The notes: generated from the letters alone by a model not told the origin. Shown: positions 19,300-28,351, counted from the first letter of the stretch. The stretch: 48,125 nucleotides of DNA from Paludibacteraceae bacterium (GCA_024401475.1 JAKSKZ010000028.1:1-48125); one strand, 5' to 3'. Numbers and translations: made by a program.

Positions 19300-20487
19300 C
19301 TATTTTGATGAACGTTTAAACTCGTTGTATTGGTCTAATAAGAAGATGCGGTCGTCGTTTGCAAATTTCACGAAATCGCTTTCCTGGCTATGCCCTTTGT
19401 AAGGGACATAATAGTGTTTCAAGTGTCTGTTTCTCCACACTTGCGCATAAATGATTTGTCGAGTCGTGTCGTTGGCAGTGATGACGGGGAGTAGGCCTTC
19501 GGTGTACCATTTGTTGAGGTTGACCGTTTCATTTCCGCATTCTGTCATGGCTGGAAGCTTGTTGTGTGCTTTGGCGTAATTCACCACAATACCCAATTTT
19601 TTTACGATTACATCGAGTTTTTCTTTGTCGAATGTTTGTGTCTCTTGGTTGTAAGCTTCTGAGAAATCCCAGTAGTTGTCCATTCCGACAATGTCAACGA
19701 TGTCATCGCCAGGATACCATTGCAAATACTCTTCTTCGCTGTTGAAGTTGCGGTCAGGAGAGTAGGCAACGACGATATTGTCAACCCCTTTGCTCTCCAA
19801 ATAATTGATGGTATAGCGATAGAGTGCCTTGTATTCATCATGTGTGCAATGCTTGTCTCCCCACCAAAACCAAGAACCATCCATTTCGTGCCAAGGACGG
19901 AAAATGACGGGTACTTTGTCGCCTTCTAAAACGAGTGAATTTAGGAAAGACGCCACTTTGTCTAACTTCTGGTTGAACATCTCCACCTTTGAACCTCCTG
20001 GAATGAAATTCTTTATGCAGGTCTCTTCGTTGGGCGCGGTCCATGCATTGTCGTTGGTGATGGGATTCCTTTCATGCCAACTGATGGTGTTGATGCCTCC
20101 ATCCTTATAGACTTTGAAAATGAAGGAGCGGATGGAGTCGAAAGGGACGGTGTCAAGATTGAACGCGTCGTCAATGTGACCTAAATCCCAGCTAAATAGG
20201 GCAGGATGGCTGCCGGAAACTAATTTAATGTCCGATTGGTCGTAGATGTTGTCTTGTGTCGCGTCCCAAGCTGATCCGTCGCCCAATCCGTAAGCAAGCG
20301 CATCGTGTTGTCCGAAAAGAATTCCTTTCCCTTGGACGGCTGCCAATGCTGATTTGAGTTCTTCCACAGCTGTGGCTCCGTCTTTATGGGTGTTTCTGTT
20401 TTGTGCCTGTTTGTCATTGCTTGGTCCACCACAACTAGCGATGGTGCAAGTGGCGCCAATTGCCATTGCAATAAAAGTTTTTCTCAT
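19300..20487 (-). CDS. GH26 beta-1,4-mannanase, lipoprotein
   Basis: This glycoside hydrolase family 26 enzyme cleaves beta-mannan or mannobiose linkages. A lipoprotein signal (TCTIASC, Cys 19) anchors it to a membrane, probably the outer one. The catalytic acid/base is Glu201 in RPWHEMDGSWFWWG and the nucleophile is Glu316 in PAMTECGNE; the active-site His200 and the aromatic WFWWG are in place. The 395-residue length suits a single-domain enzyme without a carbohydrate-binding module. The epimerase follows after seven bases, as in Bacteroides mannan loci that combine GH26, epimerase and a phosphorylase. Whether it is an endo-mannanase or an exo-acting mannobiohydrolase cannot be told from motifs alone. 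Confidence 0.92.
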   Translation of the reverse strand: MRKTFIAMAIGATCTIASCGGPSNDKQAQNRNTHKDGATAVEELKSALAAVQGKGILFGQHDALAYGLGDGSAWDATQDNIYDQSDIKLVSGSHPALFSWDLGHIDDAFNLDTVPFDSIRSFIFKVYKDGGINTISWHERNPITNDNAWTAPNEETCIKNFIPGGSKVEMFNQKLDKVASFLNSLVLEGDKVPVIFRPWHEMDGSWFWWGDKHCTHDEYKALYRYTINYLESKGVDNIVVAYSPDRNFNSEEEYLQWYPGDDIVDIVGMDNYWDFSEAYNQETQTFDKEKLDVIVKKLGIVVNYAKAHNKLPAMTECGNETVNLNKWYTEGLLPVITANDTTRQIIYAQVWRNRHLKHYYVPYKGHSQESDFVKFANDDRIFLLDQYNEFKRSSK

Positions 20488-20544
20488 GGTATTAATTGTC
20501 GTGTTTTTCAGTTCGTAATTGAGAACATGGTTATTATTCGTTTT

Positions 20545-20576
20545 TAAAGGTACGAGAATGTTTTCATTAAACCAAA
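20545..20576 (-). promoter_or_regulatory. Promoter for GH26-epimerase operon
   Basis: On the minus strand TTTG (20576-20573) is followed after 20 bases by TACCTTTA (20552-20545), one mismatch to TAnnTTTG. The start would be near 20538, about 50 bases before the GH26 ATG. Confidence 0.55.
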
Positions 20577-20644
20577 TAAAAAGTCAAGAATGGGAATGCG
20601 TTAATTTTAATTTTTAGTCGTCGTGCAAAAAAAAGTTCCATATT

Positions 20645-20676
20645 TTCGTTAAAAAAGTTTTATCATAATATATTTG
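20645..20676 (+). promoter_or_regulatory. Promoter for the lipoprotein/OmpA operon
   Basis: TTCG at 20645-20648, a 20-base spacer and a perfect TATATTTG at 20669-20676. The start near 20682 gives a leader of about 20 bases. It diverges from the GH26 promoter 70 bases away. Confidence 0.6.
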
Positions 20677-20702
20677 TGGAATATAAATAAAGTACTAATG
20701 GA

Positions 20703-22391
20703 ATGAAGAAAATATATTTATTTGTAAGTGCGTTATTGGCCCTTGCTATCTCTTCTTGTATAGACGATAGTTATGATTTGGATAATTTTTCGGACGATTT
20801 ATATATTCCGATAGAACAAGTAGTTCCCGTGGGTAGTTCTGTTGTCACAGTTGCTGACCTTTTGAAAGAGATGGAACTGGAAGGACTTCATGAGTCCTCC
20901 GATGGACTTATTTATTTCCAATATGACACGGTGTCTTCGTTTTACGTGAATTCATTGGAGTTCGAGTTAGAAAAGGACACGACAAAGTTGGATTTGTCAG
21001 AGATTTTTCCTGTTGGACTTCCGTTGCCCGATATTGAATTGAAACAAGGCATATCGATGGAAGCGAGATTGCCTATTGTATTTTCTGATGAAACAGGCGA
21101 AGGTCGTATTGATAGTGCAGAAATTCGTCGTGCAAGTGTCGATTTCAAAGTCGTTTCTAATGTCCCTGGATTATTGGATGTGTTGGATTTAAAAGTTACC
21201 ATGCCTGAAAACATCAAGTCTGCGCAATCCGTTTCTCCTCTTTTTTGGAATAAGCGAAAATCAGAAGGATCCCTTATTTTAGAGAATGTGTGGTTGGATT
21301 TGTCTAAGTCAGATACATTGGTGTTCGATTGTCAGTTTATATTGGACGGCCAATTGCCTTTGTCGAAAATTAAGGAAGATTCTTATATCGAGATAGTTTG
21401 TTCTGCTAATGAATTGAGTTATAAAAGATTGTATGGCTTCTTTGTAGCCCATACTACTCAAGTGGATTCTAGTTCTATGGGCATTGACATTTATGAGGAA
21501 GAGGATGTTGATTATTCATTGTCTTTGGCAGATCCTCGTTTGGAAATAAGGGCTTGGACTAATTCAGGCGTTCCTATCAATGTGGGCGTGGAGTCTCTTG
21601 TGGCTCGAAACAATTCTGGGAAAAAGGAGGTGGCTAAATTTGCAAATGGGGCTTCCCGTTATACGCTTACTTTAAATCCATCCACAAAGGAGGGCGAAGA
21701 GGTTTTAGGTATGAATGTGGTTTTTGACGGAAAGAATGGTAGTATAGACAAATTGATTAATTCGGCTCCGGATACGGTTGATGTGGCGACTTCCTTCTTC
21801 GTCAATGGCGATGAGGGCTCTGCAGAGAAATCCTATTTCTTGTTAGACTCAACCTATGTTCGTCTTGGAATTAGTGCAATAGTTCCAATGTGGATGAATG
21901 CTGGTAGTTTCATCGGAATAAACGATACGATAGAAGATTTGGACATTTATCAAGATATCGTTGATTACGAAAAAGAAGACTATGAGGTGGAGGAAGCCAC
22001 TCTTTATTTAGAAGTGGAAAATGGGCTGCCTCTGAAAACTCGGGTGGACTTCTCCTTCTTAAAAGAAGATACCATTAGAACCTCTTCTGGATTGAGCTAT
22101 CTCTCTTTGGTGGAGATTACGGATGAGAAGTTTAAGCAAAATGTAGAATTGGATCCAGCGGTTTTGGATGAAGATACTCACATGGCATTGAAACCTGTGA
22201 AAAATTTGGTGAAGATCGATGTGGATAAGACGATGTTGGATGATATCAAGAAAATTAAGCATATCGCTGTTAAATATAGGGTAGAGGTTCCTGTAGCCTC
22301 CTCCTCTGTGAAAGTATATTCTCAGAACATCATAAAGGCGAAAGCGTATGTTCATGTGAAAGGAAATTATTCTTCTGGAGATGATAAATAA
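20703..22391 (+). CDS. Large lipoprotein, unknown function
   Basis: I do not recognise a named domain. The 562-residue protein starts with a lipoprotein signal (LALAISSC, Cys 19) followed by an acidic stretch (IDDSYDLDNFSDD), which in Bacteroidetes favours export to the cell surface only when Lys/Asp/Glu follow Cys closely, as here. The rest is predicted beta-rich, with alternating hydrophobic residues and many Asp/Glu/Ser turns (for example VDFKVVSNVPGLLDVLDLKV). The start ATG 20703 is well placed after the promoter. The next gene, a barrel/OmpA fusion, starts 15 bases after the stop, so the pair probably acts together in the outer membrane. Confidence 0.8.
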   Translation: MKKIYLFVSALLALAISSCIDDSYDLDNFSDDLYIPIEQVVPVGSSVVTVADLLKEMELEGLHESSDGLIYFQYDTVSSFYVNSLEFELEKDTTKLDLSEIFPVGLPLPDIELKQGISMEARLPIVFSDETGEGRIDSAEIRRASVDFKVVSNVPGLLDVLDLKVTMPENIKSAQSVSPLFWNKRKSEGSLILENVWLDLSKSDTLVFDCQFILDGQLPLSKIKEDSYIEIVCSANELSYKRLYGFFVAHTTQVDSSSMGIDIYEEEDVDYSLSLADPRLEIRAWTNSGVPINVGVESLVARNNSGKKEVAKFANGASRYTLTLNPSTKEGEEVLGMNVVFDGKNGSIDKLINSAPDTVDVATSFFVNGDEGSAEKSYFLLDSTYVRLGISAIVPMWMNAGSFIGINDTIEDLDIYQDIVDYEKEDYEVEEATLYLEVENGLPLKTRVDFSFLKEDTIRTSSGLSYLSLVEITDEKFKQNVELDPAVLDEDTHMALKPVKNLVKIDVDKTMLDDIKKIKHIAVKYRVEVPVASSSVKVYSQNIIKAKAYVHVKGNYSSGDDK

Positions 22392-22406
22392 TGAAAGGAC
22401 GGAATC

Positions 22407-24473
22407 ATGAAGAAAAATATATATAAGTGGTTGTTGATTGGTAGTGTTTTGACTAATGTATTCACTACATCTGCCCAAGAATCGAGTACTCTCTATTTTT
22501 TGGATAAGAATCCAACTTTGCATCAGTTGAATCCAGCGTATAGACCAGAGGGCAGATTTTATATTGGAATGCCAGGCTTGTCGTCAATGTATTTCAATGT
22601 TGGAAATAATTGTCTCACATTTGAGGATGTTTTTCAAGGAAAGACTATTGATGGAAAAAAACAAACAGTCTCTTTCTTAAGCCGTTATGCAGACAACGGA
22701 ATAGATAATTTCTTGGATGCGATGAACAATAATCTTCGTGTCTATACGGATTATAACATGACACTTTTGTCTTTCGGTTTGCGATTCAAGGAGAAGCATT
22801 ATGTGACTTTTGGATTGTCTAACAGAGCAGAGGTGCAGCTATCCATTCCGAAAGCTATCCCTCAGGTCTTGCTAAAAGGCAATTCAGATGTAGATGCTAA
22901 ACAATCGTTTGATATAGAAGATTTTACAGCCATAGCAAGTCTCTATTCGGAAATCGCTTTGTGCTATTCTCAGCAATATAACGAGAAACTATCGTTGGGT
23001 GCTAAATATAAGTTGCTTTTGGGCCATGCAAATGTCCATACCGATTTCAAGGATATGAGTCTGACGATAGACAAGGATGAGTGGAAATTGACGGGTGATG
23101 GATCGGTTGATATGGCCGTTCCTTGCTTGTCTCTCAAAAGAACGGCAGATGGCACATTGGATGATGCTGAGTTTGACGAAGATGCTTCTGCTTCGGATTT
23201 TGTCAGTCCGAGCGGAATAGGTGCCGCATTTGATTTGGGTGCTACATATAAGTTACTGCCTGAATTAACCCTTTCGGCAAGCGTTCTGGATTTGGGATTC
23301 ATACGTTGGAATAAAAATCTCCATTCCTTGCAGAAGAAGAGAGATTTCGTATTCAATGGTGTTGTCTATGAGATTTCGGACAGGGATACGGTAGATTATG
23401 GAAAAGAGTATGAGGAGATTATCGACCACATGTACACGGTTGATGATAAGACGAGTGCCTATAATTCTTGGCTGACGGCTAAGGTGTTGTTGGGCGCGGA
23501 GTATGGCGTTTGGAATAATAAGATGACTTTTGGTCTTTTGTCCAAAACGGCTATTCTACAACGTAAGATGTATGAGGAGTTGATGCTTTCGGCTAATTTT
23601 AAACCTTGGCGAATCTTCTCTGCTGCATTGAGTTACTCATTGTTGGACGGAGAGTGGCATAATTTGGGTTTGGCGACGAATTTCAATTTTGGCCCGGTGA
23701 ACTATTATCTTGCTATGGATCAAATCCCTCTTACATATGCTAAAGGTGATGGTTTGATGATTCCGACGAAAACGCGCGGAGTCAACTTCTCTATGGGTAT
23801 GAATTATGTCTTTGGTTATAAGCCGAAGAAGGAAAAAGCGCCGAAGGAGGATAAACGTAAAAAGCAACAGGTTGAAATTCAAGATAATAAGCCAGTTGAA
23901 AAAGAGGAAGATAAGCGTGTCTTGGAAAAGGATACAGTACAAGTGGTGCCTTCGGTTCCAAAGGAAACGGTGGAGGAGAAGACTGTAGATGTTCAAACAG
24001 ACACTGTTAAGCAAGTCAAAGATGTACAGCCTGAAAAGATAGAGAAGAAGGAGCCTGAAAAGAAAGCAACAGATGATAAAAAGATTCAAAAAGTGGATGA
24101 AGACGTTACGCCGCAAGGAGAGTTGATCCAGGAGGCTCTTTATGGCATACGTTATTCAGTAGATGGTCATTTGATGATGCTGGATGAGCGTAGTTATCCA
24201 TTGTTGAATAAGATTGTGCAACGTATGAATTCTGACAAGGCTCTTAGACTTTCAATCCGTGGCCACTTCCATTTGGATGAACGTGGTCCTGAGTTCAGTA
24301 GATTTATGTCGAAAGAACGTGCGAGATTGATTCGTAACTATATGGTTGAGCAAGGCATCTCTGCTAATCGAATCGACATCGAAGGTGTGGGTGCTGATGA
24401 ATCTATTGCAACCAATTACACGAAAGTTGGACAAGAGAAGAATAGACGAATGGAGTTGCGTTATGTGAAATAG
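22407..24473 (+). CDS. DUF5723-like beta-barrel fused to OmpA peptidoglycan-binding domain
   Basis: After a signal peptide (VFTTSAQ), residues about 25-460 look like a beta-barrel of the DUF5723/PorP-like type: LNPAYRPEGRFYIGMPGLSS near the start and alternating strand patterns such as VTFGLSNRAEVQLSIP. A Lys/Glu-rich linker spans about 470-565. The C-terminal 115 residues are an OmpA-like domain: IRGHFHLDERG supplies the Asp, SKERARLIRNYMVEQGI the Arg that bind diaminopimelate, and NRRMEL ends it. The protein would tie an outer-membrane barrel to peptidoglycan. The upstream lipoprotein is in the same operon; the terminator at 24495 closes it. The DUF assignment is from memory of the family pattern. 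Confidence 0.82.
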   Translation: MKKNIYKWLLIGSVLTNVFTTSAQESSTLYFLDKNPTLHQLNPAYRPEGRFYIGMPGLSSMYFNVGNNCLTFEDVFQGKTIDGKKQTVSFLSRYADNGIDNFLDAMNNNLRVYTDYNMTLLSFGLRFKEKHYVTFGLSNRAEVQLSIPKAIPQVLLKGNSDVDAKQSFDIEDFTAIASLYSEIALCYSQQYNEKLSLGAKYKLLLGHANVHTDFKDMSLTIDKDEWKLTGDGSVDMAVPCLSLKRTADGTLDDAEFDEDASASDFVSPSGIGAAFDLGATYKLLPELTLSASVLDLGFIRWNKNLHSLQKKRDFVFNGVVYEISDRDTVDYGKEYEEIIDHMYTVDDKTSAYNSWLTAKVLLGAEYGVWNNKMTFGLLSKTAILQRKMYEELMLSANFKPWRIFSAALSYSLLDGEWHNLGLATNFNFGPVNYYLAMDQIPLTYAKGDGLMIPTKTRGVNFSMGMNYVFGYKPKKEKAPKEDKRKKQQVEIQDNKPVEKEEDKRVLEKDTVQVVPSVPKETVEEKTVDVQTDTVKQVKDVQPEKIEKKEPEKKATDDKKIQKVDEDVTPQGELIQEALYGIRYSVDGHLMMLDERSYPLLNKIVQRMNSDKALRLSIRGHFHLDERGPEFSRFMSKERARLIRNYMVEQGISANRIDIEGVGADESIATNYTKVGQEKNRRMELRYVK

Positions 24474-24494
24474 AGGCAACGATAAAGTAGAGGC

Positions 24495-24528
24495 AAAAAA
24501 CGGGGCTATTCTCCGTTTTTTGTTTTTT
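24495..24528 (+). terminator. Rho-independent terminator after the OmpA gene
   Basis: AAAAACGGGG at 24496-24505 pairs with CTCCGTTTTT at 24511-24520 (one G-T wobble) around CTATT, followed by TGTTTTTT. Confidence 0.85.
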
Positions 24529-24582
24529 AAGGAGGACATAATGCAAATGATTCTAAAAAGTCGGGTGTCTCACTAAGGGAAA

Positions 24583-24614
24583 CTTGCTTGCCTATAATAT
24601 TTTATATAATTTTG
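24583..24614 (+). promoter_or_regulatory. Promoter for rpiB
   Basis: CTTG at 24583-24586, a 20-base spacer and TAATTTTG at 24607-24614, a full -7 match. The start near 24620 leaves about ten bases before ATG 24630. Confidence 0.65.
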
Positions 24615-24629
24615 CAAAAAAATTAGCAG

Positions 24630-25079
24630 ATGAAAGCATTAAAGGAACTGACCATAGGAGTCTGCAATGACCATGCAGGCGTAGAGGTTAAAAACTATTT
24701 GATTGACCAACTTAAGGGAGAAGTTAAGGCATTCAAGAATTTTGGTACGGATACAACAGACAGTTGCGACTATCCAGATTTTGCTCATCCAATGGCTTCG
24801 GCTGTCGAGAAGGGTGAGTGCGATTTGGGTATTGCGATTTGTGGTACGGGTAACGGTATCAGTATGACTTGCAATAAGCACCAAGGCATTCGTGCCGCAC
24901 TTTCTTGGGAGGTGGAGATTGCAAAGTTGGCGCGTGAGCATAACAATGCCAATGTGGTTGGAATCCCTGCTCGTTTCATCACAAAAGAGAAGGCTTTGGA
25001 GATTGTCCGTTCCTTCTTGACTACCGATTTCGAGGGTGGTCGTCACGTACGTCGTGTAGAGAAAATTCCTGTAAAGTAA
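24630..25079 (+). CDS. rpiB: Ribose-5-phosphate isomerase B
   Basis: RpiB interconverts ribose-5-phosphate and ribulose-5-phosphate in the pentose phosphate pathway. The 149-residue protein carries the LacAB/RpiB motifs: NDHAG (about 13-17), DYPDFA, the catalytic Cys71 in CGTGNGIS (usually CGSGxG), HNNANV and a C-terminal GGRHVRRV phosphate-binding segment. Length is normal. It has its own promoter and a strong hairpin follows, so it is probably monocistronic. Confidence 0.95.
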   Translation: MKALKELTIGVCNDHAGVEVKNYLIDQLKGEVKAFKNFGTDTTDSCDYPDFAHPMASAVEKGECDLGIAICGTGNGISMTCNKHQGIRAALSWEVEIAKLAREHNNANVVGIPARFITKEKALEIVRSFLTTDFEGGRHVRRVEKIPVK

Positions 25080-25106
25080 GGTGTCTGAAATATAAAAGAT
25101 GAGATT

Positions 25107-25610
25107 TCATCGAAAAAAGAGCCACTTCGTAAACGGAGCGGCTCTTTTTGCTTGTTCGCAAACAATACTGCGAATAAAATTTTGACCTATACGCCTAATT
25201 TCTATTCTCTCTCCAGTCTGTGCTACTATATTTTCAAGAGTCAGACCATCCTTTGCCATCCAATAGGTTTTTTCTACCGTAGAATCAATGGAAACGTGGT
25301 CGTCCTCTTCGGGTTCATCGTCTTCTAGACCTTCCCCTTCAATGACAATACGTTTGGCTGACTTCATGAATTCAACAACAATTGGGTCCGTTTTTATAAT
25401 TTCAGCTGTTATTGGAGATACGGAAATGATGCAGAGGCCGCAGTTCTCACAATTCGATATGCACTTATATTCCTGGCCGTCAGCAAGGCGTTCAAGCGGA
25501 CATAAACTCTTCGTTCCTCTGCTGTCGATGTGGCAATGTCTGGTGGATTCATATCTTTTTGTTTTTGGCAAATGTAAACACAATTTCCCAATTTCCGTGT
25601 TTGTATTCAA
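25107..25610 (-). CDS. Doubtful Cys-rich hypothetical protein
   Basis: A 167-codon frame, starting with TTG, has a Cys-rich N-terminal part (YKCISNCENCGLC) and a middle section that looks protein-like (IVIEGEGLEDDEPEEDD, GERIEIRRIGQNF). I do not recognise it. Against it: its last dozen codons (PFTKWLFFR) are the translated terminator hairpin, and its stop at 25107-25109 lies beyond the T run, so a transcript ending there would have no stop codon. It could be a lineage-specific gene with readthrough, a decayed gene, or chance. Confidence 0.3.
   Translation of the reverse strand: MNTNTEIGKLCLHLPKTKRYESTRHCHIDSRGTKSLCPLERLADGQEYKCISNCENCGLCIISVSPITAEIIKTDPIVVEFMKSAKRIVIEGEGLEDDEPEEDDHVSIDSTVEKTYWMAKDGLTLENIVAQTGERIEIRRIGQNFIRSIVCEQAKRAAPFTKWLFFR
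25113..25150. terminator. Bidirectional terminator between rpiB and a minus-strand ORF
   Basis: AAAAAAGAGCC at 25113-25123 pairs with GGCTCTTTTT at 25140-25149, with further pairing inside (CT, CGT against ACG, AG). There are T runs in both directions. Confidence 0.85.
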
Positions 25611-25652
25611 TGTTGATGCAAAATACGAAACCTTGGTTTATGTGTCGCAATG

Positions 25653-25688
25653 AAAAAGCGCTTTCCCGGCTATAGGAAAACGCTTTTA
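25653..25688 (-). terminator. Terminator after the AspT-family transporter
   Basis: AAAAGCG and TTTCC pair with GGAAA and CGCTTTT around a short loop. In the minus direction the stem is followed by TTTTTC. Confidence 0.75.
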
Positions 25689-25714
25689 AAAATACTAAAT
25701 ATCAGACAATTGCC

Positions 25715-27391
25715 CTAAAAAGCAATCAAAACCAAAATCTGTGCTGAAATAACGCGTAAGAACATGCTGAGCGGATATACCGTTGAATAGGCTACCGATG
25801 CCTGGTCGTTTGCACAAATGCTGTTGCTGTAAGCGAGTGCTGGTGGATCGGTAAGCGCGCCAGAAATCATGCCCGATAGTGAGAAGTAGCTGACTTTGAA
25901 GTAATAGTGCCCAACGAGGCCTACAATTAAAATAGGAACCACGGTGATGATGAAACCGTAGAGCACCCACCAGTAACCGCCGTTCAATACGGTGTCTACG
26001 AAACCATCGCCTGCGCCAATGCCTACTGCTGCCAAGAACATGGTAATACCTATCTGGCGCATTAGCAGGTTGGCCGATGAGGTGGTGTAGGTTACCAGCT
26101 TGAATTTGGTGCCGAACTTCGATACTAAAATTGAAACGATTAGCGGACCACCAGCCAAACCTAGTTTTACGGGAACCGACATGCCCGGTAAGAAGATTGG
26201 TGCTGAACCGAGCAACACACCCAGGGCAATACCCAGGAAGATGGCCATAAGGTTGGGCTCTTCCAGTTTCTTTACCGAATCGCCCACTTTTTTTTGTATG
26301 ACTTTCACATGGGCTGCTTCGCCAACAACGGTTAGGCGGTCTCCCATCTGTAGTACTAGTCTAGGATCGGCCATCAAGTCGACGCCTGCACGATTTACGC
26401 GTGAAATGTGAACGTTGTATTTTGTTCTGAGGGCCAGTTTGCCGAGGGGTACACCGTTAATTTCTGAATTGGTCACCACAATTCTTTCGCAAACAAGGGT
26501 GTTCTTGTCCATCTTGTCCCATTCGTTGGTCTCCATGCCTTCTATCTTCTTACCGATAATGGCTTCGAAGTAGGGTGTTTCTTCTGGTGCTAGCACCACA
26601 AAGAGTTTGTCGCCTTTCTCAACAATGGTGTTGTCGTTTACAAGCTCAATGTCGTTGTTGTTCACATGCTGTATGCGGGTAATAATAGCCTTTCGGCCTA
26701 CTATTCGCTGAATGTCGCTAACTGTTTTGTTGTAGATACCGCTGTTTTGTGCTTCGAAGGTGACGGCGGCAACCGGTTCTGTCGATTGACTTTCCGATGC
26801 CTGTTTCTTGTTCTCTTCTTCTATGTTTACTCCAAAAATGTAGCGGAATACTACAATTGAACCGATAATGCCGACTACGCCAAGAGGGTAGGCTACGGCG
26901 TAACCACTGGCAAAACTAGGGTTGCTGACACCGTTGCTCAGGTCGCTGAAGGTTTGCTGGGCTGCTCCCAAGCCTGGGGTGTTGGTTACCGCACCGTAAA
27001 GCACGCCAATCATTGCGTAGAAGTCTTCTCCACAGAAGGCTTGAATGGCGTAACAGGTAACACCTGCCAGAATAACGGTGGCCGCTGCCAATCCGTTAAG
27101 GGTGATGCCTCCGCTCTTGAACGATTCGAAAAATCCCGGACCAACCTGAATACCTATTGAGTAGATGAACAGAATTAAACCAAACTCTTTCACAAAGTGG
27201 CTGGTGGTGGGGTCGAGCACCAAACCAAAATGACCGAACACGATGCCGACGAACAAAATCCATGTAACGCCTATTGAAACACCGCAGATTTTAATGCGGC
27301 TTAAGTAAAGGCCTATTGCTATTACTAATGCAACCAACAGCACTGAATGTGCCACGCCGGCTGTTAAAAAAAGATTTTCAAACCAAGACAT
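25715..27391 (-). CDS. AspT/YidE-family transporter with two RCK_C (TrkA-C) domains
   Basis: The 558-residue membrane protein has the duplicated transporter domain of the AspT family (residues about 10-195 and 385-558) separated by two soluble RCK_C domains (about 210-370). Visible motifs are GLILFIYSIGIQVGPGFF and GAVTNTPGLGAAQQ in the first half, and the related GISALTDPPALAYSN-like SGMISGALTDPPALAYSN in the second. The RCK_C parts read VSDIQRIVGRKAIITRIQ and VEKGDKLFVVLAPEE. Known members exchange aspartate for alanine or move other carboxylates; the substrate here is unknown. The gene follows a LysR regulator by 21 bases on the same strand. Codon use (many CTG, ACC, GGC) is unlike neighbouring genes, which favour TTG for leucine. 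Confidence 0.88.
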   Translation of the reverse strand: MSWFENLFLTAGVAHSVLLVALVIAIGLYLSRIKICGVSIGVTWILFVGIVFGHFGLVLDPTTSHFVKEFGLILFIYSIGIQVGPGFFESFKSGGITLNGLAAATVILAGVTCYAIQAFCGEDFYAMIGVLYGAVTNTPGLGAAQQTFSDLSNGVSNPSFASGYAVAYPLGVVGIIGSIVVFRYIFGVNIEEENKKQASESQSTEPVAAVTFEAQNSGIYNKTVSDIQRIVGRKAIITRIQHVNNNDIELVNDNTIVEKGDKLFVVLAPEETPYFEAIIGKKIEGMETNEWDKMDKNTLVCERIVVTNSEINGVPLGKLALRTKYNVHISRVNRAGVDLMADPRLVLQMGDRLTVVGEAAHVKVIQKKVGDSVKKLEEPNLMAIFLGIALGVLLGSAPIFLPGMSVPVKLGLAGGPLIVSILVSKFGTKFKLVTYTTSSANLLMRQIGITMFLAAVGIGAGDGFVDTVLNGGYWWVLYGFIITVVPILIVGLVGHYYFKVSYFSLSGMISGALTDPPALAYSNSICANDQASVAYSTVYPLSMFLRVISAQILVLIAF

Positions 27392-27412
27392 ATTATTATT
27401 TGTTTTCTGTTT

Positions 27413-28321
27413 TTATTTAAACCAATCGTCTAACTTGTTCTTTATTATAACTTTTTCTGATAGGATTTTTACGAATTCTTTTGCGGCTTCTTTTCGGTAG
27501 TCTTCTTTCAACATCTGGCAAGAACCTTCCATTCTGCTGCCTTCCTCGTCAATAGGTATGGCCACAAGGTCTTGTTCCGAGTCTACTGTCGATCCTGATA
27601 AAACCGTGAGGAACAGGCCCTTCTTTACCAAACGTAAGAGCGGTGATACCAGGTTCAATTCCGTTCTAACATCTAACTGAATGTCTTTGCCTGCTAAAAG
27701 GGTATCGAGCACTTTGCGGGAGCGCAGTCCTTTTGCTGGCATTGCCATTGGGTAAGCCGATAATTCCTGAAGGGTGATGTTTCTCTTGTTGGCCAGTTTG
27801 TGCGTTTTAGGCACAATAACGGAGAGGTGGTCTTCGAACAATATGCGTGACTGCACTTGGGGGTAGTCGGTTAGCGAAGGCCGGTACGACAATACGAAGT
27901 CTACATCTCGCTTGATTAGCATTTGCATCAAGTCGCTCATGGTCTTGTAGTAGATGTTGACTTTAATGTGTGGATATTGTTTGCAGTATGTTTCTAGTGT
28001 TTCTGTCAGCACCAGGCTGAACGAGTGTGTTACGCCTATATTTAGTGTGCCGCAACGCATTTCCAGTAAATCGTTCATGTGGCTGATGCAGTTGTCGGCG
28101 TTCTGTAGCGTTTTCTGTGCGTGTGGCAGCAACTCTATGCCTGCTTGTGTCAACGAAATTTCGTGTGTATTTCGGTGAAACAGGGTGACATTTAGTTCTT
28201 CTTCCAGTTTCTTTATGTGTTGTGAGAAAGAACTCTGGTTCACGCATAGGGCTCTGGCGGCTTCGCTAAAGTTCAGTAGCTCTGCTGCCTTTACAAATGC
28301 TTTTAGTTGTCTTAATTCCAT
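27413..28321 (-). CDS. LysR-family transcriptional regulator
   Basis: The 302-residue protein has the N-terminal winged helix-turn-helix of LysR regulators (MELRQLKAFVKAAELLNFSE, VNQSSFSQHIKKLEEEL, LTQAGIELL) and a periplasmic-binding-like effector domain (GTLNIGVTHSFSL, FVLSYRP, FEDHLSVIVPKTHKLA). It reads into the transporter gene with a 21-base gap, so it probably controls that operon; the effector is not known. Seven of the first nine leucine codons are CTA or CTG and many glutamines are CAG, which differs from nearby genes and suggests that this pair was acquired together. The small-protein unit at 28504-28860 is divergent from it. Confidence 0.93.
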   Translation of the reverse strand: MELRQLKAFVKAAELLNFSEAARALCVNQSSFSQHIKKLEEELNVTLFHRNTHEISLTQAGIELLPHAQKTLQNADNCISHMNDLLEMRCGTLNIGVTHSFSLVLTETLETYCKQYPHIKVNIYYKTMSDLMQMLIKRDVDFVLSYRPSLTDYPQVQSRILFEDHLSVIVPKTHKLANKRNITLQELSAYPMAMPAKGLRSRKVLDTLLAGKDIQLDVRTELNLVSPLLRLVKKGLFLTVLSGSTVDSEQDLVAIPIDEEGSRMEGSCQMLKEDYRKEAAKEFVKILSEKVIIKNKLDDWFK

Positions 28322-28343
28322 TCCATCGTTGTTATTCGCTCTG

Positions 28344-28351
28344 CAAAGTTA
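28344..28351 (-). promoter_or_regulatory. -7 box for lysR
   Basis: The minus strand reads TAACTTTG here, an exact -7 match, about 23 bases before the lysR ATG. No convincing -33 box is seen 19-20 bases further up. Confidence 0.45.
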
